A stretch of DNA of 64,000 nucleotides, taken from assembly GCA_002278855.1 (NCBI GenBank), contig NCGG01000001.1, positions 124,001 through 188,000 of the forward strand. The letters run 5' to 3'. Below are positions 10,201 through 22,055 of the stretch, in pieces (position 1 is the first letter of the stretch; each line of letters begins with the position of its first letter). Source of the DNA: Sphingomonadales bacterium 28-55-16 (lineage in GTDB: Bacteria; Pseudomonadota; Alphaproteobacteria; Sphingomonadales; Sphingomonadaceae). Below the pieces are notes generated by a model. That model was not told where the DNA came from. It worked only from the letters and a program-made list of their open reading frames with translations, and did no database searches. The position numbers and the translations under genes are program-made.

Positions 10201-10285
10201 ACGTATCGTCACGCCAGCCATGTATCTGCTGGTGGTGCGCGGAGATGCGGCAAAGGCCGCAAATGCGGCGCAAATCCAAGGATAA
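7217..10285 (+). CDS. RND efflux transporter permease
   Basis: The 1022-residue length and duplicated layout (one TM helix, large periplasmic domain, six TM helices, repeated) are those of the HAE1/AcrB superfamily. The TM4 segment LTLGLLVDDSIVVVENI carries the two Asp residues of the proton-relay region, and IALIGIEIKNSILLVDF is the equivalent in the second half. It forms an operon with the preceding adaptor (three-base gap) and is followed by msrA, whose start lies five bases past the stop. The substrate cannot be read from sequence; expulsion of hydrophobic toxicants is the family norm. Confidence 0.93.
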   Translation: MHIAEVAIRRWQLTLVLFALLCALGFSAFQQVPRAVDPHFTMPIVSIVASQPGADSAEIEQTITKPIEELVQGLEDVQQVVSTSSDGNALIRVEFDWSGDPDQYFNDTVREVTAIRTQLPADLQRLQFEKVRTTNASVLQIALLSDTASWYRMEKYARDISEALGRYKEVRQADIYGLPQPEISVSINSGRLAELRLPTSVVVDAIRVGGADVPAGAVTSGARRFNVETGGAFRNVDTIRNLPIRTNDGSIIRVGDVADVTLGAAEQRVKVSHNGQRAVFITANQKQGTDATKLRNRLVEELAVQQKLLPPDITAIVEFDQSKDITKRLTELARDFGIALFLVLITLLPLGWRASVIVMISIPLSIASGLLAISAYGFNLSQLVVAGFILTLGLLVDDSIVVVENIARHLRMGKSRSEAAIDGTKEITMAVLGSTGVLVFAFLPLFFLPEGAGKFIQSFIGTIVATITASMIVSLTIVPFLASRILRGDEPEEGSPLLQWLMRNIDRFYHPMLHWALDRPRRSVWGALAGTCAAFFLVPILGFSLFPNADTPYFRVTVEAEQGASINETGRIVRQVSAILKTEQAVKVRAENVGAYNPPVFYNVFQRGENPTHGEVLAIMENWEGSKSREMIKRLRKQLDEIPGARVKLILFQNGAPINAPVEFRAYGPDQDELKRLAAKMEQVLRETPGTRDVNNPVAFDKVDLDVRVDEAKAALLDVPAGAARRAIRLALSGERAGTYRDSEGDSYPVVVRLPLAETQPVSALESIYVTNRSGQAIPLAEISNPTLESTPAAIYRFNLQRNVSVSAQILDGVVVSKVNLDAQKRMDRIPLKPGYSIAVGGEAEKINDTFAGFGPVVMVALFSIFAILVAEFGRFKEALVVAGVIPLGTFGGLIALLATGNNLSFLAIIGFIALIGIEIKNSILLVDFTSQLRQRGYALRDAIEKAGEVRFLPVLLTSVTAIGGLMPLALFGGSLYGPLAIVLIGGLISSTLLSRIVTPAMYLLVVRGDAAKAANAAQIQG

Positions 10286-10289
10286 GTTT

Positions 10290-10829
10290 ATGCCCCAAGA
10301 AGAAGCCATTTTCGCCGGAGGTTGTTTCTGGTGTACCGAAGCTGTTTTCGGGCAGCTTAACGGTGTCAGCAGCGTCGTGAGCGGCTATATTGGTGGCCAG
10401 ACAGTTGATCCAACCTATAAAGAGGTATGCAGCGGCAATACAGGGCACGCCGAGGCCATTCGCATTGCGTTCGATGCTGACGTCATCAGCTACGCCGACT
10501 TGCTCGAAATATTCTTTGCCACGCATGATCCGACGCAACTCAATCGGCAAGGCAATGATATCGGGACACAATATCGGTCCACCATCTTCTTATTGTCGGA
10601 AGAACAGCGCGACATGGCGGAAGCGGGGATAGCAAAGGCTGCAATAGAATGGCCGGCACCCATCGTCACAACAATCGAAGGCCCAGCCATCTGGTATCCA
10701 GCAGAGGATTATCATCAGGAATATTGGGACGGCGAAGGTCAGCGCAACGCTTATTGCCTTGCCGTTATTCCGCCTAAATTGGCAAAATTAAAAAAAGGAT
10801 TTGCCCAACGGCTCACCGACTCTGCGTAG
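10290..10829 (+). CDS. msrA: Peptide-methionine (S)-S-oxide reductase MsrA
   Basis: The 179-residue enzyme has the MsrA signature GGCFWC, with catalytic Cys12, and a late DYHQEYW block followed by a C-terminal Cys in NAYC that can act as the resolving residue. It reduces methionine-S-sulfoxide in proteins using thioredoxin. I chose ATG 10290 because AAGGA lies seven bases upstream; upstream in-frame codons fall inside the RND gene. Its tight spacing behind the efflux pump suggests co-expression, possibly as part of a stress response. Confidence 0.95.
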   Translation: MPQEEAIFAGGCFWCTEAVFGQLNGVSSVVSGYIGGQTVDPTYKEVCSGNTGHAEAIRIAFDADVISYADLLEIFFATHDPTQLNRQGNDIGTQYRSTIFLLSEEQRDMAEAGIAKAAIEWPAPIVTTIEGPAIWYPAEDYHQEYWDGEGQRNAYCLAVIPPKLAKLKKGFAQRLTDSA

Positions 10830-10860
10830 ACAATGCGGTGTGGTGCTTTATGCAGAAAAG

Positions 10861-11730
10861 ATGATTCACAAACCTATTCGTAAAGCCATTTTTCCCGTTG
10901 CCGGATTAGGAACGCGTTTCTTGCCGGCGACAAAAGCCATTCCCAAAGAGATGCTGCCAATTGTCGATAGTCCGCTGATTCAATATGCGGTCGATGAAGC
11001 ACGGGAGGCGGGGATTGAACAAATGATCTTCGTCACGGGGCGCGGCAAGAGCGCAATCGAAGACCATTTCGACATTGCGTATGAACTTGAGCATACCCTG
11101 ATGTCACGCGGCAAAGATGTGTCGGCTTTGGCGCCTACGCGACTTACGCCCGGCAACTGTGTGTATGTTCGACAGCAGGAACCTTTAGGGCTTGGCCACG
11201 CCATCTGGTGCGCGCGCGATATTATCGGTGATGAGCCTTTTGCAATTTTCCTACCCGACGAGTTCATGCACGGTTCGCCCGGATGCATGAAGCAGATGGT
11301 TGATGCCTATCATCAGATCGGCGGTAACGTCATCAGCGTACTTGAAGTGCCCCATCAAGACGTGTCGAGCTATGGTGTAATCGCGCCGGGTGCAGCCAAT
11401 GGTGCTGTGACGGAAGTTCTTGGGCTTGTCGAAAAGCCCAAGGTGGAAGACGCGCCGTCAAACCTTATCGTGTCGGGCCGCTACATCCTGCAGCCAGAGG
11501 TTATGCAGATATTGGAAGGACAGGAAAAAGGTGCTGGGGGTGAAATCCAGCTTACCGATGCTATGGCGCAATTGATTGGACAGCAGCCCTTTAATGCCGT
11601 CACCTTCGATGGAAACCGGTATGATTGCGGATCTAAGGTCGGCTATATCGAAGCAAATTTGGCAGTGGCGCTTCAGCGCCCCGATATGGCGGAGCAGATC
11701 CGCGCAATTGCATTGAATTTGCTGAAATAG
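10861..11730 (+). CDS. galU: UTP-glucose-1-phosphate uridylyltransferase GalU
   Basis: The 289-residue protein opens with the nucleotidyltransferase motif GLGTRFLPATKAIPKEML and contains the conserved GLGHAIWCARD, FAIFLPDEF and VEKPK blocks of bacterial GalU. It makes UDP-glucose from UTP and glucose-1-phosphate for lipopolysaccharide, exopolysaccharide and glucosylation reactions. The ATG at 10861 gives the usual family N-terminus (MIHKPIRKAIFPVAG); a longer reading from 10801 would overlap msrA. The ribosome binding site is weak (AGAAAAG abutting the start). Confidence 0.95.
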   Translation: MIHKPIRKAIFPVAGLGTRFLPATKAIPKEMLPIVDSPLIQYAVDEAREAGIEQMIFVTGRGKSAIEDHFDIAYELEHTLMSRGKDVSALAPTRLTPGNCVYVRQQEPLGLGHAIWCARDIIGDEPFAIFLPDEFMHGSPGCMKQMVDAYHQIGGNVISVLEVPHQDVSSYGVIAPGAANGAVTEVLGLVEKPKVEDAPSNLIVSGRYILQPEVMQILEGQEKGAGGEIQLTDAMAQLIGQQPFNAVTFDGNRYDCGSKVGYIEANLAVALQRPDMAEQIRAIALNLLK

Positions 11731-11752
11731 GCTAGCGTAGGGAGTATGTATC

Positions 11753-12067
11753 TTGGTGCGTAATATGCGTTTGGCTGTGGCCCTGGTCCCATTTTTTGTG
11801 TTGCAAGGATGTGTGGCGTCCATGGTTGGCGACGTAATCACGGCACCTGTAAAGATTGTTTCAAAAACTGCAGATGTTCTGACGACCAGTCAATCCGAGT
11901 CTGATGAAAAACGTGGCCGTGAACTGCGGAAACGTGAAGAAAGCGTTGGAAAACTGGTTCGCCAACGTGATCAAGCGCGCGCACGTTGCGCCGACGGAGA
12001 CAAACGGGCCTGTAAAAAGGCTGCCGATGTCAGTGAGCAAATTGCCGACGCGCAAGATGGCGCTTAG
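11753..12067 (+). CDS. Small lipoprotein of unknown function
   Basis: The 104-residue product has a signal sequence ending in the lipobox LQGC, then SMVGDVITAPVKIVSKTADVLTTSQSES and a highly charged, probably coiled-coil C-terminal half with three cysteines in all. I recognise no named family. The start is probably the TTG at 11753, which has GGGAG eight bases upstream; an ATG at 11765 would still leave a complete lipoprotein signal but lacks a well-placed ribosome binding site. It follows galU by 22 bases on the same strand. Confidence 0.7.
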   Translation: MVRNMRLAVALVPFFVLQGCVASMVGDVITAPVKIVSKTADVLTTSQSESDEKRGRELRKREESVGKLVRQRDQARARCADGDKRACKKAADVSEQIADAQDGA

Positions 12068-12219
12068 CGCCGACAAATGACTGAATTGCACCTGAATTAG
12101 GCAGCTTGTCGACCCGGTGCAGCGTTGGTCGAAGTTATCTACCATTTTGACACATCCGCATGCTAAGCGCGTCCCGGATTGCTGGGGGCAGAAATCCGGC
12201 TGATCTTTCAGGAGAGTTC

Positions 12220-14334
12220 ATGTTTGGTTTTCAATTACGGCGCGCGCTGCTGGTAACGGTAGCGACTTTCTTGGTTGTGCCGCTCACGGCTTATGCCGAG
12301 GACGGGGTTGCAAACGCAGATGCCGCACCCGCAAAAAAGGGCGAACGGCAATTCAGACCCGAATTTTTTGCTATTTATGCGCCGGTGACGGCATCAGACA
12401 TGGTGAAACGCATTCCTGGATTTTCGGTTAATGAAGGCGCTGCGCGCCGCGGTTTCGGTGAAAACGCGGGGAATGTGTTAATTGACGGCGATCGCCCGTC
12501 CACCAAATCCGATGATATCCTGACCATTTTATCCCGCATACCCGCGAGCCAAGTGGATTATATTACACTTTCCGAACAAGCAGGCGCCGATACGGAAACG
12601 CAAGGGCAGGGCCAGGTCGTAAACGTTGTTCGCAAAAAATCTGCGAAGGTCAACGGAACATATGAAGGGTCTATTGTCGCAGGACCACGTTATGGCTTCC
12701 GACCATCTGTCAACGCTTCGGCCACCCTTCGCCGCGGCGAAAGCAGTTACGAATTGAACCTGTCCTCTTATTCGGACCGTGTATACGGATATGGCCCCGA
12801 GGATTTCAAGACGGCATCAGGCGCACTTGTCGAGCGCCGATCCTATACCGGCAAGGGTGGACATGGCGAAGCCGCCATCGGCGGCGCTATGAGAACCAGA
12901 CTTGGCGCTGCAAAGTTAAACCTCAACGGGCAACTCCGCTGGACCGACAAGTTTGATGTTCGTAATGCCGAATACACAAACGCTGCAAAGCTGCGGACAG
13001 GCGAAGAGCTCTTGCTGCGCGACGGCCCCATAGGGGACCTAAATTTCGAATTGGGTGGGGACCTCGAATTTGCAGCCTTACCCAAAATGAGCACCAAAAT
13101 TGTAGCATTATACCGTTCGGAGCAGGAAAGTGGCTTCAGCAGTATAGAAACCGCCCGGGTGGGGCAGCCAGTTACGCTGTTCGAAACACGTAGTCGTAAT
13201 AAGCCCTCAGAAGCCGTTGTGCGCATACAAAATGATTGGAGCGCCTTGGGTGGCCACGCAGTCCAGTTTGGCGCTGAGATGGCTTACAATCGGCTTGATG
13301 CGCGTTTCAGCGCAGCCAACTCGGTTGCTGGTGCAGTGACAAATTTCCCGGCGTCAAATGTACTGGTCGAAGAAACGCGTTTTGAACCCTTTGTCAGCGA
13401 TGTGTGGACGCTTGGTCCCGCTTGGAAAATGGAAGCTGGTGCAATCGCCGAATTTTCAAAACTGACTTTATCCGGCGACAGTACAGCGATCCGCAGCTTC
13501 ACTTTTTTCAAGCCGCGCGTGATTGCGACATGGACCGTTGGTCCACAAACGACCCTAGAACTGCGCGCGGAACGGCAAGTTGAGCAATTGAACTTCAACG
13601 AATTTGCAACATCCGTCGATGTGACGGTCGGCAATCAGGTGGATGCAGGTAACGCTGACCTCGTGCCTGAAAAGACGACGACGCTGTCGGCGCTTGTTCG
13701 GCACAAATTTTTGGAGCGCGGCAGCATTCAGTTTCGCGGGGAATATCAGAGCGTGCGCGATACGCAGGACCTCGTTCTCGTCACGCTGCGCGATGCTGCT
13801 GGAAATGTGACAGCGCAATTTGATGGTGCCGGCAATATCGGCAAAAGCACAAGGTGGAATGGCGCACTTGAAATCACACTGCCTTTCGACTGGTTGACCA
13901 AGCCAGTTGGTATCAGTGGCATTGAAGCCCGCTATGTCGGGCATTTCCACGGCAGCCGGGTGATTGACCCCGTCACTGGCCTTGATCGGCGCATGTCCAA
14001 CCGGCCTTCATGGTCGCAACAATGGGATATACGGTATGACGCACCGGATTTGGGTTTGGTGCTCGGTGCGTCCTTTGACGCGCAACAGGCAAACTACGCG
14101 TATTTCTTCAATGAAATTCGGCGGCAGCGTGAGGGCGTAAAATCAAAATTCTTTGTGGAGTATACCAAGCTTAAGCTGGGGACGATCCGGTTTGAGGTGA
14201 CGGACCTTGCGGGTTTCCACAGAGATCGCTTTATCTATACCGGCACGCGGGCATCTAACAGCATGGCGCAGATCGTGAACCGTGAACGCCGTCTTGATCC
14301 GCTGCTTCAACTGTCGTTATCGGGGAAATTCTGA
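12220..14334 (+). CDS. TonB-dependent outer-membrane receptor
   Basis: The 704-residue protein has a signal peptide (cleavage near TAYAED, about residue 26), a plug domain with SDMVKRIPGFSV, GNVLIDGDRPSTKSDD and GQGQVVNVVR, and a long beta-barrel ending in the outer-membrane C-terminal signature LQLSLSGKF. This plug type is common in sphingomonads. I see no obvious IVVTG-type TonB box between the signal peptide and the plug. The start at 12220 has AGGAG five bases upstream; the longer frame adds 20 residues that would hide the signal peptide. The ligand is unknown. It is convergent with the MacB-type permease gene, with no base between the two stops. Confidence 0.88.
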   Translation: MFGFQLRRALLVTVATFLVVPLTAYAEDGVANADAAPAKKGERQFRPEFFAIYAPVTASDMVKRIPGFSVNEGAARRGFGENAGNVLIDGDRPSTKSDDILTILSRIPASQVDYITLSEQAGADTETQGQGQVVNVVRKKSAKVNGTYEGSIVAGPRYGFRPSVNASATLRRGESSYELNLSSYSDRVYGYGPEDFKTASGALVERRSYTGKGGHGEAAIGGAMRTRLGAAKLNLNGQLRWTDKFDVRNAEYTNAAKLRTGEELLLRDGPIGDLNFELGGDLEFAALPKMSTKIVALYRSEQESGFSSIETARVGQPVTLFETRSRNKPSEAVVRIQNDWSALGGHAVQFGAEMAYNRLDARFSAANSVAGAVTNFPASNVLVEETRFEPFVSDVWTLGPAWKMEAGAIAEFSKLTLSGDSTAIRSFTFFKPRVIATWTVGPQTTLELRAERQVEQLNFNEFATSVDVTVGNQVDAGNADLVPEKTTTLSALVRHKFLERGSIQFRGEYQSVRDTQDLVLVTLRDAAGNVTAQFDGAGNIGKSTRWNGALEITLPFDWLTKPVGISGIEARYVGHFHGSRVIDPVTGLDRRMSNRPSWSQQWDIRYDAPDLGLVLGASFDAQQANYAYFFNEIRRQREGVKSKFFVEYTKLKLGTIRFEVTDLAGFHRDRFIYTGTRASNSMAQIVNRERRLDPLLQLSLSGKF

Positions 14335-15585
14335 CTATTCGCTACGCAATGCTTCGATCGGCGAGAGGCGTGATGCTCTGATGGCGGGGTAACCCCCGAA
14401 CACTATTCCGATGACCGCGGAGAACGCGACCGACAATATGGCAGTGTCTACACCAATTGGGGCCGGAAAGTCGGCGACTTGCTGAAAAATGGCTGCGGCG
14501 ATGATCGCCAATGTCAGGCCAATCGCGCCACCGATGACGCACAGCACCGCGGCTTCAACCAGAAACTGGTTTCTAATGTCGCTGCGTTTTGCCCCCAATG
14601 CCATGCGTAGCCCAATTTCGCGGGTGCGCTCGGTCACGCTTACCAGCATGATGTTCATGATCCCGATGCCGCCGACCAACAGCGAGATTGAGGCAATCGC
14701 GACTAAAACTGCTTGGAATATCTGAGTCACTTGACCGGTTGTTTCTGCAATTTCAGTGGTCGTGCGCACGGTGAACGGATTAATTCGACCTTTGGGCACG
14801 CGGTAGCGATCACGTAACATGCGCTTGATTTCCCGTTGGCCCGAGAGCAACGATTCCTCGTCAATGAAGCCGACAAACAGCAATGTTACATCGTCGGGTC
14901 CTTGCGTTGCCGTGGTCAACAGCCGCTGACGCAGCGTCGTTATCGGCACGACAATCTGGTCGTCATTGTCGTTGCCCAGATTGCTGCCCTTGCTTTCCAG
15001 CACACCGATAACCTTAAATGGTACGCGGTTGATCCGTACAGTTTCGCCGACAGGATTTGCGTCGGCGAACAGCTTGTCTGCCACTGTCTGTCCAATCACC
15101 ACAACACGCGCCGCAGCGTCGATATCGCCATCGGTCAGGAAGCGGCCTTCGGATGCCGTGATGTTGGATACGATGCCATATTCAGGGGTTGCGCCGGTCG
15201 CTTGTGTGTTGGCGCTGCGGCCCGGTGTGACCAGTTGGACGCTGCTCCGGATTTGCGGGGCTACCGCGCTGACGCCAGATACCTGACGCAAAATGGCTTC
15301 GCCATCCCGCTCGGTCAGCCGGCCACGATCAGTTGAACGCGGCGGGCCACTGCCGCTGTCGGGTTGCGGCACGACGATGGCCATATTGGATCCTAGCGTA
15401 GCGATCTGCTGGGTCACTGAGACCTGAGCGCCATTGCCCACTGCGACGGCCAATATCACGGAGAATACGCCGATCATGACGCCAAGCGTGGTGAGTATCG
15501 ACCGCATCAAATTGGTGCGCAGCGCGGTCATAGCAATTGCAACATTCACGCCCCAACCCGCGATAGCGTTCAGAAAATGAGTCAT
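14335..15585 (-). CDS. MacB-type ABC transporter permease
   Basis: The 416-residue protein has the MacB/FtsX topology: one TM helix near residue 20-45, a large periplasmic domain (about residues 50-270), and three C-terminal TM helices including the GGIGIMNIMLVSVTERTREIGLRMALGAK segment read in two parts. Such permeases work as mechanotransmitters with an adaptor and an outer-membrane channel to expel substrates from the periplasm. The start overlaps the ATPase gene stop by four bases. It is the last gene of a three-gene export operon. Confidence 0.92.
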   Translation of the reverse strand: MTHFLNAIAGWGVNVAIAMTALRTNLMRSILTTLGVMIGVFSVILAVAVGNGAQVSVTQQIATLGSNMAIVVPQPDSGSGPPRSTDRGRLTERDGEAILRQVSGVSAVAPQIRSSVQLVTPGRSANTQATGATPEYGIVSNITASEGRFLTDGDIDAAARVVVIGQTVADKLFADANPVGETVRINRVPFKVIGVLESKGSNLGNDNDDQIVVPITTLRQRLLTTATQGPDDVTLLFVGFIDEESLLSGQREIKRMLRDRYRVPKGRINPFTVRTTTEIAETTGQVTQIFQAVLVAIASISLLVGGIGIMNIMLVSVTERTREIGLRMALGAKRSDIRNQFLVEAAVLCVIGGAIGLTLAIIAAAIFQQVADFPAPIGVDTAILSVAFSAVIGIVFGGYPAIRASRLSPIEALRSE

Positions 15586-16295
15586 CCGACAATTGCCCGC
15601 CGGCGCGATTTGACGGCAGCATCTTCTATGACTTGCCCGTCGCGAAAGACAATCCGCCGCGCGGCATATTCCGCAATGTCGGGCTCATGCGTGACAACGA
15701 TCAGCGTGATGCCTTCGTCGTTGAGCTTCTGAAAAATAGCCATGATATCGAGTGATGTCTGCGTATCGAGCGCGCCCGTCGGTTCGTCGGCCAGCAGCAT
15801 GAGCGGATTGGTCACCAGCGCACGGGCGATTGCGACGCGCTGTTGCTGGCCGCCCGACAGCTTGGCTGGCGTGTTCTGAAGGCGATTGCCCAAACCCATT
15901 GCCTCAAGCTTCACCTGTGCGCGTTCACGGCGTTCGGCATAGCCAAGGCCAGCGTAAATGAGCGGCACCGCGACATTATCCAGCGCGCTGGTGCGGGCCA
16001 GAAGGTTGAACTGTTGAAACACAAAGCCGATTTTGCGGTTGCGGATTTCCGCCAGCGCATCGCTATCAAGCGTTTTTGTATCAATACCGTCGAGCAACAA
16101 TGTGCCAGACGTGGGTATATCGAGACAGCCCATCATGTTCATAAATGTTGACTTGCCCGAACCGCTTGCGCCCATGATGGCAACAAACTCGCCACGCTTT
16201 ATGGTCAGCGAAACGCTGTTGACGGCGTGCAACACCTCGCCGCCGATCACATAATCCTTTACCAGATCATGCGTTTCAAGAAGCGGCGCTGTCAT
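15582..16295 (-). CDS. MacB/LolD-type ABC transporter ATP-binding protein
   Basis: The 237-residue ATPase has Walker [11 protein letters not shown]-loop FVFQQFNLL, signature LSGGQQQR, Walker [12 protein letters not shown] and H-loop THEP, as in the MacB/LolD group. Here the ATPase and permease are separate genes, unlike E. coli MacB where they are fused. The start is ambiguous: ATG 16295 gives the usual family N-terminus, while an in-frame ATG at 16307 adds four residues; both overlap the end of the adaptor gene. Confidence 0.93.
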   Translation of the reverse strand: MTAPLLETHDLVKDYVIGGEVLHAVNSVSLTIKRGEFVAIMGASGSGKSTFMNMMGCLDIPTSGTLLLDGIDTKTLDSDALAEIRNRKIGFVFQQFNLLARTSALDNVAVPLIYAGLGYAERRERAQVKLEAMGLGNRLQNTPAKLSGGQQQRVAIARALVTNPLMLLADEPTGALDTQTSLDIMAIFQKLNDEGITLIVVTHEPDIAEYAARRIVFRDGQVIEDAAVKSRRRAIVG

Positions 16296-17553
16296 CTTCG
16301 TCCGCATTGTCGTCGGTTTCAGCCTTCGGCTTTAAACTTTTTGTCCGAACGAGTATCTTGTCACCTGCTTTGATGCCCGAAGTCACTTCGGTATAGTCGT
16401 CACCTTGCAAGCCAATCTGAACCTGCTTCTTGATGGGGCGATACGCGTCGGGGCCCGCCAGATAAAGTGTTGCCCCGGATGTTTCCTTTTTGCCTGGCGC
16501 AGCCGGCGTTTCTTTTTTCACTTCGCCGCGGTCCGCCAATTTGGGGCGGAAGCGAAGCGCGTTGGTCGGCACGCGTAGGGCATTTGCCTTCGCACCAGTG
16601 ATGATTTCGACATTTGCGGTCATTCCGGGCAGCAATTTGCCGTCGGCGTTATTGACGTCGATGATGACCAGATAGCTGACGACATTCTGTGTTTCGACGG
16701 GCGCTTTGCGGACCTGCCGTACTTTGGCACGAAATACATCATTGGGGTAGCTGTCGACGGTGAACGTCACATTTTGGCCTTCGACAATCTGGCCTATATC
16801 AGCTTCGTCAACCGATGCTTCCACCTGCATCTTGGTGGTGTCGGCGGCAATTTCGAACAAATTGGGGGTTTGGAAGCTGGCCGCAACTGTGGTGCCTGGC
16901 TCAACCAGCTTGTTGATGATGACGCCGCTTGCAGGCGCAATGATAACGGTGCGGTTCAGATCAAGCCGCGCTGATGAGAGCTCTGCTGTACCCTGCCGGA
17001 TTTGGGCATTGCCGCTTTGCGTTTGGGCCAGCGCAACCTGAAGCGCGTTGCGCGCGCTATTAAGCTTGCTCTGTGCCAGATCAAGGCCGGCCTTTGACAC
17101 AAATCCGCGATCCGCCAACGCCTTTTGTCGCGCAAAATCCCGCTGCTGAATTTCAAGTTCTGACTGTGATCGGGCGACATTGGCGACCGTTTGCTGCAAG
17201 CCGGCACGGGCAAGGGCGACTTGGGCCTCAGACTGCTGCACGCGTGCGCGCACACGGGTCGAGTCGATTTCGGCAAGGACTTGCCCCGCTTTCACAGGTG
17301 AATTGAAATCGACATAAACCTTGGTGACCTGACCCGAAACTTCGGTACCGACCTTGATCGTATTCAGTGCGCGGACCTTCCCGCTGGCCGACACCTTGCG
17401 CAGCACTTCGCCGCGCGTGACAGTCTCGCTGACATATTCATATGCGTGCGGGGTAGGGCGCAATGCGCGGTACAGCACAAGCAGCACAACCAGCGCGATG
17501 ATGGCCGACCAAACACGATGCCGCTTCACCCACGCCCGTATTGTCTCAAACAT
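16276..17553 (-). CDS. MacA-like periplasmic adaptor
   Basis: The 425-residue protein has an N-terminal membrane anchor (about residues 15-30), lipoyl halves, a long alpha-hairpin rich in Gln and Ala (about residues 95-180), and a beta-barrel region, as in MacA/HlyD-type adaptors that partner ABC exporters. The C-terminus is acidic ([12 protein letters not shown]). It is the first gene of the operon with the two MacB-like genes and overlaps the ATPase gene. Its promoter must lie in the 140 bases that also hold the rpoC terminator. Confidence 0.9.
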   Translation of the reverse strand: MFETIRAWVKRHRVWSAIIALVVLLVLYRALRPTPHAYEYVSETVTRGEVLRKVSASGKVRALNTIKVGTEVSGQVTKVYVDFNSPVKAGQVLAEIDSTRVRARVQQSEAQVALARAGLQQTVANVARSQSELEIQQRDFARQKALADRGFVSKAGLDLAQSKLNSARNALQVALAQTQSGNAQIRQGTAELSSARLDLNRTVIIAPASGVIINKLVEPGTTVAASFQTPNLFEIAADTTKMQVEASVDEADIGQIVEGQNVTFTVDSYPNDVFRAKVRQVRKAPVETQNVVSYLVIIDVNNADGKLLPGMTANVEIITGAKANALRVPTNALRFRPKLADRGEVKKETPAAPGKKETSGATLYLAGPDAYRPIKKQVQIGLQGDDYTEVTSGIKAGDKILVRTKSLKPKAETDDNADEDDSAAS

Positions 17554-17637
17554 CCGACCTGATCCTCGATTAGCTTCTATCGCGGTATATGCAGCGCGGG
17601 AAGATTAGGCCAGTGATTTATATACCTAATACAGCAA

Positions 17638-17669
17638 AAAGCCCGCCGGAGTTACGTCCAGCGGGCTTT
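17638..17669 (-). terminator. Rho-independent terminator of rpoBC
   Basis: A 9-bp perfect inverted repeat, AAAGCCCGC and GCGGGCTTT, encloses a 14-base loop 25 bases beyond the rpoC stop. Read on the minus strand the stem is followed by TTTTTG, as expected of an intrinsic terminator. Confidence 0.85.
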
Positions 17670-17693
17670 GTTTAACCTGAAGTAAAATCGCGC

Positions 17694-21974
<4,281 letters not shown>

Positions 21975-22026
21975 ATTCATTTCCTCATTGGGCTATTGCC
22001 CATGAAAACCTAAAGGCAGGGACAGG

Positions 22027-22046
22027 GGGCGGACCGAAATCCGCCC
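22027..22046 (-). other. GC-rich hairpin between rpoB and rpoC
   Basis: A perfect 7-bp inverted repeat (GGGCGGA and TCCGCCC) with loop CCGAAA lies 9 bases past the rpoB stop, with flanking ACAG/CTGT that could extend it. There is no T-run after it on the minus strand, so it is more likely an RNA-processing, stabilising or partial attenuation element than a full terminator. Confidence 0.45.
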
Positions 22047-22055
22047 ATCTCTGTG

